A stretch of 64,000 bases of DNA. Source: Lamellibrachia columna. Lineage: Eukaryota > Annelida > Polychaeta > Sabellida > Siboglinidae. The stretch is from contig OY759261.1 of the NCBI GenBank assembly GCA_963662155.1, forward strand, positions 71,666,669 through 71,730,668, in the 5' to 3' direction. Position numbers and translations under genes: made by a program. The notes below the pieces were generated by a model. The model made no database searches, was not told the origin of the DNA, and saw only the letters and a list, made by a program, of their open reading frames with translations. Below are positions 10,902 through 21,404 of the stretch, piece by piece (within the stretch, counting starts at the first letter, position 1; each line of letters begins with the position of its first letter).

Positions 10902-11534
10902 GTAAGTCTTAAGCCGTGTTCCACTGGCATCAACTTAATTATATTAATGTATATTTAATTATGACTAAGCTACAGTGTGCAAACAGATACAATGCAAACA
11001 TATAAACTTATAACCACCAAATAACGGGATTTTGTCCGCTCTTGATATTATGGGATTTTAAGCTCAATAATGGGACTCTGCATGAAGCTGAATTTATCAA
11101 ATAGTTGGGTCATTTAATCTCAAATAGCATGCTAGACATAACTGATATGTCTAGACAATGCCATCAGTTATATGGTGACGGCAACATGCTCATCAGAAAA
11201 TGTCACATATGTTCAAATTATGTAAAGAAAACTTTGTTTATTCCTTTTTGTTCACCTACATTGCCAACCTGGGGTGAAATTTTCATAATCATGCTATTTA
11301 AAAAGTGTATATTTCATACAACAATGCGAATTGTGCTATGATTAGACATATATTGTAGTGTTGGTGAAATGGTTGTTTACAGTAATTTGCCTAACTATGC
11401 TGCGGTAATACGAAATTTGTCATATAGATTTATATGTTGACTGCAGTCCTCAAAAAAAATTTCATTCGTAACATTATCAATAATGATATCAAGTACATAT
11501 CCAGAATCTGGAAGCAATGGTTTAAATCTTTGTA
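10902..11534. other. kinase intron, no further feature
   Basis: AT-rich intron sequence up to the MITE. The open stretch at 11105-11341 has no recognisable domain. Confidence 0.6.
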
Positions 11535-12405
11535 GGGGAGACCAGGCTAGTTGTAACAAAAATAGCATATTTCAGGATTGCGATTCGAATTGTTTCCCGA
11601 TCGAAACTTTTTAATGCCAGAATATCTGCAAATATCTTCCGCAGAAGGCAAGTCCATAAATCAATGCTTAATCCAAAACATATTTGCACAATTATATGTT
11701 TGATGAGGTCTCCTAAAGTGTTACAATTTACATCGATGCGGGGCAAGCTGTAATATATTATGTTTTATCATTACGGCAAAATGTAACTAATATAAGCAAT
11801 TAATTGGAAAGGAATTGGTTTAATACATACCTAGGATACGCGTTGACCTTATAAGGCTAAATTGGCCATATTTAATATAATTATATAACAAAGTAATAGG
11901 CAGATCCCCTATTGGAACACTGCAAACACTGTAATGAACAAAATCATGTTAATTATTAAACTTTTATTAATTGCCATCCCATTCAAAATGGATGGGATTT
12001 TCCCACCACTTTACCTCTCCGACATTTTTTGCATGATATCGCAATTTGTCAGGGGAAATGTTATAACTTGCCCCAGCTCCATCTCATTTACAACACCTGT
12101 GATTACTTAAACTTAATACTTAAACATTACTTAACAGCCTATGTAACAGTTATAGCATATATTCATAACGACTAAACCTACCAAAGGAAAAACAACATTA
12201 ACAGATAAACTAGCGAAATTATAACATTACCATTTTTCCTTTAAAATGCGCCGTTTTTTACCTTTTCATCGCATCCACGTGATATCACACGTCAAATGTT
12301 TAAAACTATTGATACTGCTACCTTACAAAATAATTTGCATCAGTAGTTTTGTCTGAAGTACTTCTGTTACATCTTACCCATGTTACAACCATCCCCGGTC
12401 TCCCC
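11535..12405. mobile_element. pogo/Tigger-type MITE
   Basis: A TA duplication lies at 11533-11534 and 12406-12407. The imperfect terminal inverted repeats of about 24 bp start GGGGAGACC at both ends and converge on TTGTAAC. The first bases match the ends of the autonomous pogo element at 34473-37935, so that transposase family could have moved it. There is no transposase frame inside. It is a non-autonomous element about 871 bp long in a kinase intron. Confidence 0.85.
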
Positions 12406-12459
12406 TATGTTCCCTTTATTGATGGAAAGCTGGTCTAGCTTAAAACTTAACAGCAGGAA

Positions 12460-12720
12460 TGTTATGTAGTGTAGTGTGTATGTGACACCTTGGACTGGTT
12501 GCTAGGAGACAGTGTCCTTAAGAGACTGCAACCCTAGTAGACACTATATAGGCTGGCAGTAGCCAGATTAATGATGTGTCATGGAGAGGCATTGGACTCT
12601 GCCTTATAGGCTGTTGTACTGTAGTGAGTAGACAGTCACCGAAATAAAATAGCCATGTGAACTAGTACAACTGTGTTTGGGAATATTGCCTTCATTGTTA
12701 CTGTATAAAACAACGTTACT
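12460..12720 (+). mobile_element. candidate LTR (solo, or 5' LTR cut off from gypsy copy)
   Basis: It starts with TGTTATGTAG, has a TATA-like ACTATATAGG near 12543 and an AATAAA near 12643, and ends in a region reading GTTACTGTATAAAAC. This layout is that of a Ty3/gypsy LTR. The gypsy primer-binding site lies 4.9 kb away at 17628, on the far side of the CR1 insertion, so this could be its 5' LTR separated by that insertion. No second copy in the window confirms it. Confidence 0.45.
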
Positions 12721-12831
12721 CTGTAGCAAGGGATTTAACAAGATTTAACAAGAGTTGCCATCCAAGCCAAAGGCCCAGATGGCAAGTGGACAAGGAAGCC
12801 ATTGGCTTATCGAGAGTCCAACAATGTTCAT

Positions 12832-13956
12832 CTACTTATAACCCGCCCTCCTGAGATATGTGTCAACCTTGTTTTTAAACATATTCACGCTGCTAGCAGT
12901 TACACAATCTGTAGACAATTTGTTCCATTCATTTATTGTCCTCTGTGAGAACGAGTGCTTCCTGATGTCCAATCTACATTGATCCTTTACTAATTTTACC
13001 TCATGTCCTCTAGTTCTGCTATCCTTCTTGAGTGAGAAAAACATATTTCTATCAATATTTTCATACCCATTCAATATCTTAAAAACTTCTGTCTGATCTC
13101 CTCTTAACTTCGTTGTCTCTAGAGTTGTTAAACCACATTCTTTCAGGCGTTCTTCATAACTAAGGTCTCTCAGTTCTGGAATCATTTTAGTTGCTCTCCT
13201 TTGTATGCGTTCAAGCGTATCTATATCCTTCTTACGATATGGTCTCCATGCTTGTATACAGTATTCTAAATGAGGTCTAACTATTGCTTTATAAAGAGGT
13301 ATCATTAACTTTTTTCCCTTGTATGTTATGTTTCTTCTAATCAATCCAAGAATTTGATTACCCTTTGAAACTGCAATACCACACTGCTCTGAAACTTTCA
13401 TATCAGTGCTTATTGTAACTCCTAAGTCCTTTTCTTTTACAGTAGTACCCAGAACAGTATCTCCCATTTTATAGTTTACATTCAAGTTCCTATGTCCTGT
13501 ATGTAGGCATTTACATTTCCCAAAATTGAACATCATCTGCCATTTCTCAGACCATTTCACTAATCTGTCTAGATCGTTTTGTAAATGTTGTTTATCACCA
13601 TCAGTATTAACCTTTCTAAACAGTTTTGTGTCATCCGCAAATTTCAGTACGTTACTTGTTATACTGTCGTCCAAGTCATTGATATAAATTAAGAATAATA
13701 TAGGTCCTAATACTGATCCTTGAGGTACCCCACTCAAAACCGATTTCCAATTTGAAACTTCTCCATCTACTACAACTCGTTGTCTTCTGTCAGTCAGCCA
13801 TTGTTCTATCCAGTCAGTTATGCTATCCCCGATACCATGGGCTTTTAATTTAAGTAGTAATCTTTGATGTGGCACTTTGTCAAAAGCTTTCTGAAAATCT
13901 AAGTAGATAATATCTACTGGCGATCCCACGTCTATCCACTTAGTGATTTCTTCCAA
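12832..13956 (-). pseudogene. CR1 ORF2, reverse transcriptase C-terminal part
   Basis: 374 residues covering the catalytic core: DIIYLDFQKAFDKVPH (residues 15-30), SGVPQGSVLGP and FADD at 106-109, then thumb and the EYCIQAW...LERIQRR region typical of CR1 and Jockey enzymes. It ends at a normal stop before the 3' UTR. The apparent start at 13956 is an artefact: upstream RT blocks continue in another frame, and the break is at a run of seven T (sense strand) where the related copy near 28215 has six. Confidence 0.9.
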
Positions 13957-15334
13957 AAAAACATAACATATTTGTTAAGCATGACCTCGCTTTAAGGAAT
14001 CCATGTTGAAATGAATTTAATAATTTATGCTTAACGAGGAATTCCACCATATGGTCTTTAATTAACCTTTCTAATAATTTACAAATCACTGACGTTAAAC
14101 TCACTGGTCTGTAATTCTCTGACTTATTTCTCGAACCCTTTTTAAATAATGGTATGATGTTTGCTTCTTTCCATTCAAACGGAACAACTCCCTCTTTTAA
14201 TGACAAGTTGAATACTCTTGCAAGTGGTATACTGATTTGTTCTACTGTTTCCATTAGTAATTTTGGAGGAATCCCATCCACTCCCGGTGATTTGTTATCC
14301 TTCATTGCCTTTATTTTCTTAGCTACCAATTCTGGAGTTACAACTAACGGACCTAAATAGTCAGATTTAGCCCCCTGAAATTTAGCATCAGCAACTGGTA
14401 ATGAACTAATATCTTCTTTGGTAAACACTGAACTGAAGTAACCATTTAGGTCTTCCGCCATTAAAAACCCCTGTGATATTATATTTCCAGCACTGTCTTC
14501 TAGAGGTCCAACCTTGTCTTGTACGTTTTGTTTACTCCTGACATATGCATAAAAACTCTTGCTGTCATTTTTTATGTTACATGCTAGTTTTTGCTCATAG
14601 CTTCTTTTAGATTGTCTGATTTCAGTTGTAGCTGCATTAAGTGCCTCTTTGTATTTTGCATAGTCTTCGTCCTTTCTGGTACGCCTATAAACCCTCCACA
14701 TAGTTTGTTTTAGCATTACTTTTCTAATAGCCTCTTTTGACAAGTGTGTCTTTCTACACCGTTTTCCTTGTTTTTGGAAGGGAACAAATTTATCGATGAT
14801 ACTCTCAATTTCATATTTTAGAATATTCCAACATTCAATTGCGGTCTTATTCATCAGCATGTTATTCCAATCTAGCTTTGCTAAGTATTTTCTCATATCT
14901 TTGTAGTTACCTTTGTGGAAGTTTCTCTTGTACGTTTTCTTATTTTTACTTTCTGATTTTACATTGATGTCAAAATGTATTTGATTATGGTCACTATTAC
15001 CCAATGGTTCAAATATTTTTACATTGTCCACTAATTCTTTTTGTGATGACAAAACTATATCTAATACATTTTCTCCCCTGGTTGGTTCTAGTACGTGCTG
15101 AGTAAGAAAGCTATCCTGGATTAAAAATAGAAATTGTTGGTCCTCAATCCCTGTGCTCTCTAGAGAATTCCATTGTATGTGTCCATGGTTAAAATCTCCC
15201 ATTATGATACATTCCCCTTTACTAACTTCCTTTATAGCGTTTTTATTTTTGTGTTGTCCTCTTCGTTTATGTTTGGACTTCGGTAAACTAATCCAATAGT
15301 TAATTTTGAATTTCCTGAAACAATTTTGCACCAA
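13940..15334 (-). pseudogene. CR1 ORF2, endonuclease C-terminal and RT N-terminal part
   Basis: 464 residues. The MGDFNHGHIQW block and a GNSDHNQI block are the end of the endonuclease. After a basic linker come the RT entry blocks SPGVDGIPP, PLFKKGSRNKSENYRPVSLT and HGFLKARSC. The frame is lost at both ends: near 15240 in an A-rich stretch, where the preceding endonuclease frame terminates, and at the T run near 13950. Confidence 0.9.
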
Positions 15335-15720
15335 ACAGCTTCATCGCAATCTGCTTCCCTTTCTAGTTTTATTTCATAAGCCTGAATAGATTCTTTAACA
15401 TATAAAATAACTCCCCCGCCCCTTCTTCCTATTCGATCTTTCCTAAACATTACATATCCTGTCAGTCCTAATTCAGCATCTGTTATATCTATGTTGGCCC
15501 ATGATTCAGTTATACCAATTATGTGAGGGTCAATATCTTCTACCATAATGTTTAATTCGTTTTTCTTATTTACTATGCTCCTTGCATTTAAACATACGCA
15601 TCTATAACCTTTTTCAGAGATGTTTTTCGGATGATTTGATATTGGTTTATCTGTGCTAGTGGCCTCTTGTTCTGCTTGAGACACCTCTAGGTAACCCCCC
15701 TGCACTTCTAGTTTAAACAA
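15232..15720 (-). pseudogene. CR1 ORF2, endonuclease N-terminal part
   Basis: 162 residues starting at the ATG at 15720, which overlaps the last 13 nt of ORF1. CLNARSIVNKKNEL, the GITESW block (metal-binding glutamate) and a GRRGGGVILYVK segment are standard for the apurinic-type nickase of CR1 elements. The frame runs out at 15232 through a single-base shift in an A-rich run; the rest of the domain continues in the neighbouring frame. Confidence 0.9.
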
Positions 15721-16781
15721 TGTTTACTTCCAAAAATATTTGTCATTGTACCCAAGTCACTATCTACTGCTGCTGAAAGTTTGTCCGCGAATACTGCCGC
15801 CCCCTTTCCACTTAAATGAAGCCCATCCTTCATGTACATATCAGCCCTCCCAACAAAACTTCCCCATAAATCCACAAATCCAACTTCCTCTTCCCTACAT
15901 AACTTCTGGACTAACATGTTAATTGCCATCCCCCGACAATTTCGATATTTGTGACCCCTCCTGCCCATTACAGGTAAAATCCCTGACAGTATTACCTGCT
16001 CAACCCGCGTCTGTTTTAGTGTTCTGACCAACTGCCTATATTTCCTAACTATGGCAGTTGTACCCTCCCTCTCTACGTTATTTGTCCGTACGTGTACTAA
16101 AACAGATCCACCCTTACCCGAGCCTACGATGTTTTTTACCCTCTCAGTTATCGCCTCTATTTTGGCTCCAGGCAAGCAGACCACCACATCATCTCCCTTG
16201 CTTAAGACTCTGTCGGTCTTCCTAACTATCGAATCCCCCACAAACACCCTCGCTCTCTTCCTCACCCCCTCTATCACTGCTGCATAATAACTCTTCCGTT
16301 CGAACCCCTCCATCACATTCTGTCCTGACCCCTTCCCTCCTGTCACCTTCGCTCCTGTCTCCCCCACTTCCCACTCCTTTGCTCTTGTCTCTCCCACTTC
16401 CCTCTCCTTCACTCCGGTTGTTTTCCCTCCCGTCTCCCCCACTCCCTTCTCCTTCCCTCCTGTCTCCCCCACTCCCTTCTCCTTCCCTCCTGTCTCCCCT
16501 ACTCCCCTCTCCTTCGCTCCGGTTGTCTTCCCTCCCGTTCCTTTCCTTCCCGTCTCCTTACGTCCTGTCTCCCTATTACCTGTCACCTTCCCTCCTCTCA
16601 GCTTCCTCCCAGGCTGCGGTGAGCTCCCCCTAGCATCTCTTGTGTCTTTCCCCACTTTATCATCTACTGTTCCCCCACCGGAACTACTGGCACAACCCCC
16701 CCCTGTTCCCTTCCCACCATTGCCACAACGAGCAGCCTCAGCTCTTCCAACTCCACCTCTAGTTCCTTCATCTTCGTACAT
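15708..16781 (-). pseudogene. CR1 ORF1, repeat-rich linker and SGNH esterase domain
   Basis: The C-terminal half is an SGNH/GDSL hydrolase of the kind reported in ORF1 of some CR1 elements. GDS is at residues 182-184 (serine nucleophile), VHVRTNN at 230-235 (block III, Asn234) and DGLH at 319-322 (Asp and His). Block III reads R-T-N where the related copy at 24.9 kb reads GTND. Residues 75-150 are a lysine- and glycine-rich stretch built from GETGGKEKGV-type repeats. The first part (before about residue 38) probably reads the wrong frame, because the finger domain lies in another frame and an 8-base G run (sense strand) near 16698 is a likely slip site. Confidence 0.85.
16379..16560 (-). repeat. 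30-bp minisatellite inside CR1 ORF1
   Basis: Repeated units coding GETGGKEKGV-like decapeptides, more than four imperfect copies. Because the unit is a multiple of three, expansion keeps the frame. Confidence 0.85.
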
Positions 16782-16927
16782 CCCCTACACTCAAAACTAA
16801 AACTATCTGCCTGGACCTCAGCCCAGGACTTCTCGCACCCAGATTTGACGAAGTCCACCCAGTTACTGCAACTGCCACAAATTAAGTGCCTTGTGGCCTT
16901 TAACTGCCGTTTGCACGGCGCTATCAT
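16664..16927 (-). pseudogene. CR1 ORF1, N-terminal zinc-finger and coiled-coil part
   Basis: It starts with ATG at 16927. The CGSCSNWVDF...C...W...CRGC pattern resembles a degenerate PHD-like zinc finger, followed by a short coiled coil (MKELEVELEELRLLV). Such fingers at the start of CR1 ORF1 are thought to help bind nucleic acid or chromatin. The frame continues into nonsense at the G run and is presumed to join the esterase frame in the ancestral element. Confidence 0.75.
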
Positions 16928-17407
16928 ACAATTTAGTTTTAATTAGTTTGCAACGTTAGCCTTGAATAAGGCTGTTTTTGTGATCAAAAGAACACTTTAG
17001 TCTAATATACTTGCTAACTGTGTCTTCTATTAACCTCGCATGAGAAAAAAAAACCTGCCACCTAGCGAATACGGAGAGCACTGTGTAACAAAACAACGAA
17101 GTCAGTGTGTACTAATTTACGCTAAAATCCTGCTGTTAATTCCTTTTTACCGAAAACGTTTACTACCACTATGTCAGATAACCTTATGTATGTAATTTAA
17201 GTAAATAGATCACTTTATCTTATATATATATATTAGCCAATGTAAACTATTCACTATGCTATCTAAATTTTCGAATAGTAAACAACCCTATTATCGCTCG
17301 CTGAATTCCCTGACAGAATCCGAAACTAACTTACTCTAAAATACTCCCTCTGACTAATAATTAACAAAACCTGTTTCCTAATATATGTCTACAATACGTT
17401 TGTGTAT

Positions 17408-17625
17408 AATGTTGAGATGAATTTAATAATTTATGCTTAACGAGGAAGTCCACCATATGTTCTTTAATTAACCTTTCTAATAATTTACAAATCACTGACG
17501 TTAAACTCGCTGGTCTGTAATTCTCTGACTTATTTCTCGAACCCTTTTTAAATAATGGTATGATGTTTGCTTCTTTCCATTCAAACGGAACAACTCCCTC
17601 TTTTAATGACAAGTTGAATACGTAA
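17408..17625 (-). mobile_element. CR1 ORF2 fragment, extra piece
   Basis: It repeats part of ORF2 present at about 14003-14211, including the KEGVVPFEWKEANIIPLF block, in the same orientation. It abuts the 5' UTR of the CR1 copy on one side and gypsy DNA on the other. It is either a remnant of a second insertion or a template jump at the 5' end during insertion. Confidence 0.85.
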
Positions 17626-17627
17626 GA

Positions 17628-17645
17628 TGGTGTCAGAACAGGGAT
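17628..17645 (+). promoter_or_regulatory. primer-binding site, tRNA-Leu type
   Basis: TGGTGTCAGAACAGGGAT is close to the complement of the 3' end of animal leucine tRNA, as in many gypsy-type elements. It lies just upstream of gag and directly after the CR1 fragment. Confidence 0.6.
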
Positions 17646-17649
17646 TTAA

Positions 17650-18636
17650 GTGAACCACATTTCAAACATGGCAAGTAGTGCGGACATGACGTTAAAGCCG
17701 CCTGGAAATTTCACCCTTACCGGCGACCTCTCTGTAGGCAGAGATGGGTGGAACGTTTTGACTGGCTTGACTTATATGATGGCAACTGAACGAGACAAGA
17801 AGGCGGGGGGAATTCAGGTCGCAACATTGTTGACGCTGATGGGACCCGAAGTGATGGATGTTTACCATTTGTTCGATTGGGGAAGTGAAGCAGAGAAACA
17901 TGACATATCGCAGGTGAAAGAGAAGTTTGCCCGGTATTTCACACCACGGACCAACGTGACGTACGAGCGGTACAAGTTTCTGCAGAAAAATCAGGAACTT
18001 GGTGAGACTTTCGATGCATTTCTGACGGATTTAAAGAACCTGATCTCTTCATGCAAATACCACACTAATGAAAGAGACAACATACTGCGAGATCAAATCA
18101 TGATGAACATTACATCAAACACGGTACGTGAGAAATTGCTATCAAAAGCGGAACTGAAGCTCGCAGAAACGATGGACATTTGCCGCAGCAGTGAGATAAC
18201 TGGCCAGCTTATGGCAGGCATGAGCTAGCATGAAAAGTCACATGCAGTGAAGGGCACCAGCAGTAGCCGTAGCCGTGACACTGGTAATGACTCTTGGCAG
18301 CGTTCCAAGAACCTGACTAGGAATGACCATGGTTCTAAGGCATGTAAATTATGTGGTACAACACACGCGGCCAGAAACTGTCCAGCATATGGCAGGAGTT
18401 GCAATAAATGTGGAATGCGCAACCACTTTGCACGATGCTGCAGTAACTTTGTCAAAGCAAAGCAGACACAGAAGAAGACGCCAGTACACACAGTTAAGCC
18501 AGATTCAAACAATCACGCAGATGGCAGCATGTTTGTGTATACGGTGTTCAACTCAAGAAACAGAGAATGGCACACTGTTCTCGACATCAATGGTCGAGGT
18601 TTGAAAGTCAAGATTGACACGGGAGTATCAAAGTGA
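17650..18636 (+). pseudogene. gypsy gag with zinc knuckles and start of protease
   Basis: Two open parts in one frame (17650-18228 and 18247-18636) are separated by a single TAG at 18226-18228. The first part is a capsid-like helical region. The second has two adjacent CCHC-type knuckles, one with C-x2-C-x3-H-x4-C spacing and one with C-x2-C-x4-H-x4-C, which bind RNA. It then reaches a retropepsin-like KIDTGVSK motif (DTG at the active site) just before a TGA at 18634. The protease body after that is broken. Confidence 0.85.
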
Positions 18637-18820
18637 TGTCAAAGCAAGCGTATGAAGTGCTAAATGCGCGACAACTGACAGGCATATGATTGTGCTAGAC
18701 GAAGCTTGAATCGTATGGGGGACATCGTCTTACTGTGCAAGGAAAAGCATCCTTCACAACTGAGTACAAGCGGAATTACTATCCCGTTTTGTCATTGTTC
18801 GAGGAAATGCGCCAACTATC
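18637..18820 (+). pseudogene. gypsy protease to RT junction, scrambled
   Basis: Protease-like coding sense can be followed only in short pieces in changing frames with stops. No active protease can be read. Confidence 0.6.
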
Positions 18821-19636
18821 TTGGGCTTACAGAGCAGTGTGGAACTGGGGTTAATTTCCAGAATCGACGGAGTGACCAGTGCATGTAAGCTGGTAGATGA
18901 GTACCAAGATGTATTCTGTGGACTGGGCTGTCTAAACGGGGAACACCACATCCAACTGAGAGGTGATGCTAAACCGGTTGTTCACTCAGCACGACGTGTT
19001 CCATTTAGATTGCAAAGCCAGTTTAAAGCACAGCTGGAAGAAATGGAAGAAAATCAGCTGATAACCAAGGTTACGGAACCGGCGGAATGGGTAAATCCAT
19101 TGGTGACAGTGATGAAGTCAGATAAGTCATTGAGGATATGTTTGGATCCCGGATCGCTCAATGCCGCTATAAAGCGAGAACACTTTGCTATACTGACAGC
19201 TGAGGAGATATTTGCAAAGCTGCCCAGCTCAAGGTATTTCAGTACACTTGACGCAACATCAGGCTTCATGCAAATCGCATTGGACGAGGAGAGCTCGTAT
19301 CTGACCACATTCGCCACACCTTTCGGAAGGTATCGATACCGCAAACTTCCATGTGGAATAAGTTCTGCACCAGAAGTCTTCCACAAGAGAATCGCTGACA
19401 TGTTTGGCGATATTGAAGGGGTTGAGACCTTCATCGATGACATCTTGATTCATGCACTGACAGAAGAGCAACATGATGATCGCTTACGCAGGGTTCTAGA
19501 CCGATGTCTAGAGGTAGGCCTGAAGCTGAACAGAGCAAAATGCAATATCAAGTGCACTGAAGTCAAGTATATTGGTCACATCATATCGACAGAAGGACTG
19601 CAACCTGACCCAACGAAAGTAGACATGATACAGTGA
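18821..19636 (+). pseudogene. gypsy reverse transcriptase
   Basis: 271 residues. Motifs include VHSARRVPF, the NPLVTVMKSDKSLRICLDP block, FSTLDATSGFMQIALDE (first catalytic Asp), FGRYRYRKLPCGISSAPEVF and FIDDILI at residues 204-210. The usual YVDD is FIDD here; both aspartates are kept. The frame ends at TGA 19634 in the connection between RT and RNase H. Confidence 0.9.
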
Positions 19637-19688
19637 CCTGACACACAAAGATGTTGACTGGTTCTGGGACTCCAACCATGACAAATGT

Positions 19689-20318
19689 TTGTTGAAGATT
19701 AAACATCTAGTGACTTCAGCAGCAGTTTTGGGACTGTATGATCCACCCAAGCCAGTGACGGTATCTGTTGATGCGTCACAGAGAGGCTTGGGAGCAGTGA
19801 TGCTGCAGAATGAACGACCAGTTGAGTTCGCGTTATGTGCACTCACAGAGACACAGCAACGCTATGCACAAATTGAAAAGGAAATGTTAGCGATGCAGTA
19901 TGGACTTACACGTTTTCATCAGTACGTGTACGGACAGGTGGTCACTGTTGAAACAGATCACAAGCAGTTGTTGGGCATCAAACAGAAGCCAATTACAGAC
20001 GTATCACCGAGGCTGCAAAGAATGCGACTGCATTGTCAACCATTCAATTACAACTTGATGTACAAGCCAAGTAAAGACTTGGTTCTGGCTGACACACTAA
20101 GCAGAGCGTACTTGTCAAATGTCACTGACCAAACCGACAAGTTGGACACGGAGCAGATGCACGGAGTATACATGTACACCATGACATCCGATATGTCCAG
20201 AGAGCGCATCAGGACAGCCACAGACAGCGATCGAGGGCTAACTTTACTGAAGCAGACGATGATGAATGGATGGCCTCAGGATAAGAAGTTATGTCCTGAA
20301 GCAGTGAAGCCGTACTGA
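19689..20318 (+). pseudogene. gypsy RNase H and linker to integrase
   Basis: The RNase H catalytic set is visible: VTVSVDAS (Asp), EKEMLA (Glu), VETDHKQL (Asp) and ADTLSRAY (Asp). The domain removes RNA from the RNA-DNA hybrid. It is in a different frame from the RT, so a frameshift lies between 19636 and 19689. The stop at 20316 falls just before the integrase finger. Confidence 0.9.
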
Positions 20319-20354
20319 CTGGTCCGGAATGACCTCACAGAATACGAAGGGATC

Positions 20355-20670
20355 ATGTTCAAGGGTCAACAGGTCGTAGTGCCAGTGGCGCTACGCAAGG
20401 CTGCAATCAGCGACATCCATGATGGACACTTTGGTATTGGGAAGTGCACCGAGAGAGCGAAGACGGCAGTGCACTGGCCAGGGTACATCAACCAAATCCG
20501 TGACACAGTCGAAAGCTGCGCGGAGTGCCAACAGAATAGAGCGGCAAACCCAGCGATGCTGCTGCAGCCACATGAAGTGTCAAGTTACCCGTATCAAGTG
20601 ATAGCGAGTAACTTGTTCGAGCTTGATGGACATTCGTATCTTCTAGTGGTCGACTGTTACATTTATTTAT
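20355..20670 (+). pseudogene. gypsy integrase, N-terminal finger and start of core
   Basis: The HHCC zinc finger is present (IHDGHFGIGKC...C-x2-C). The core starts at QVIASNLFELDG, where the first catalytic Asp of the family (usually S-D-L-F) is Asn. After VVDCY the sequence leaves the integrase and becomes AT-rich host DNA, so the other two catalytic residues are absent. Confidence 0.85.
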
Positions 20671-21046
20671 TTATGAAAATACTTTCATGTATAGTCGCTT
20701 ATTTGCGAATATGGGCCTTGTATCTCTAGAGACATACTGTTCAGTGTGGTATTTTTTTACATACAACATCCTGCATTTGTCCTACACTGTACCTTTTATT
20801 ATATCCCAAACCATAACACACATGGGAATGCTTGAATGCCTCTATTGTAGTAGTTTGCTCTGACAAGAATCCTGTTTGTTCTAATATGCTATATGCCTCT
20901 TTTATCTGTTAGCTCACATTTCCTACATAACATGAACTTATGCTTCCTTATGACCATGGCTAACAATCATGCAAGGTACATTCCATATATCATTACATCA
21001 CACCAACATCATCACAGAGAATATAGCCAGTTATCCTATGACTACA

Positions 21047-21119
<73 letters not shown>

Positions 21120-21252
21120 ATATTATATATATATATATTATATATATATAAAATAAAATAATAAAATTAAGTGTGCATAATGCAGTTTGTGGCGTACATT
21201 GAGTGAAATCAAGTGTAGCTTTAGTGCAGTGTTATATCACATTTTCTTTCAG
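20671..21252. other. kinase intron with (TA)n at 21049-21150
   Basis: No gene seen before the exon. The TA run of about 100 bp has a few single-base interruptions. Confidence 0.7.
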
Positions 21253-21404
21253 AGAGACCACTGCAACTGGAATAAAAAGAGCAAACACTGGAGCACACAA
21301 CTAGCCAAACTACATCAGCTGAGTGAGGAGTGTCCAGAGGAGTTGGTTCAAGGACTTAAGCAGATCATTATGTGTGCCGAGGAAGAGTTCAAGATTGGTG
21401 AAGG
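21253..21404 (+). CDS. kinase gene, exon c (helical segment and start of glycine loop)
   Basis: 152 nt after a TTTCTTTCAG acceptor and before GTAAGC. It encodes a helical region (WNKKSKHWSTQLAKLHQLSE...) and ends in FKIGEG, the first half of the ATP-binding glycine loop. It leaves two bases of a codon, which the next exon completes exactly as Gly. Confidence 0.85.

Larger units (their letters stand above)
12732..17405 (-). mobile_element. CR1-type LINE, nearly full length
   Basis: Reading on the minus strand: 5' UTR (17405-16930), ORF1 with finger and esterase, ORF2 with endonuclease and reverse transcriptase, a 3' UTR of about 75 bp, and a tail of ATTTAACAAG-type direct repeats at 12732-12752. 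Both ORFs are frameshifted. At least five more pieces of the same family lie in the window. Confidence 0.9.
17628..20670 (+). mobile_element. Ty3/gypsy-type LTR retrotransposon, internal region, decayed
   Basis: Order: primer-binding site, gag with zinc knuckles, protease start, reverse transcriptase, RNase H, N-terminal integrase. The protease-RT-RH-IN order is the gypsy order. There is no LTR on the 3' side, and the integrase is cut off near 20665. Confidence 0.9.

Noticed and set aside
13940..15334. Programmed frameshifting in CR1 ORF2
   Set aside because: The sister copy near 28215 reads through with one T fewer, so a mutation or read error is simpler.
16051..16633. Proline- and leucine-rich plus-strand ORFs
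   Set aside because: They are antisense to the CR1 ORF1 esterase and repeat linker.
18821..20318. Endogenous retrovirus with env
   Set aside because: No envelope-like ORF follows the integrase fragment; domain order and motifs fit a gypsy-type retrotransposon.
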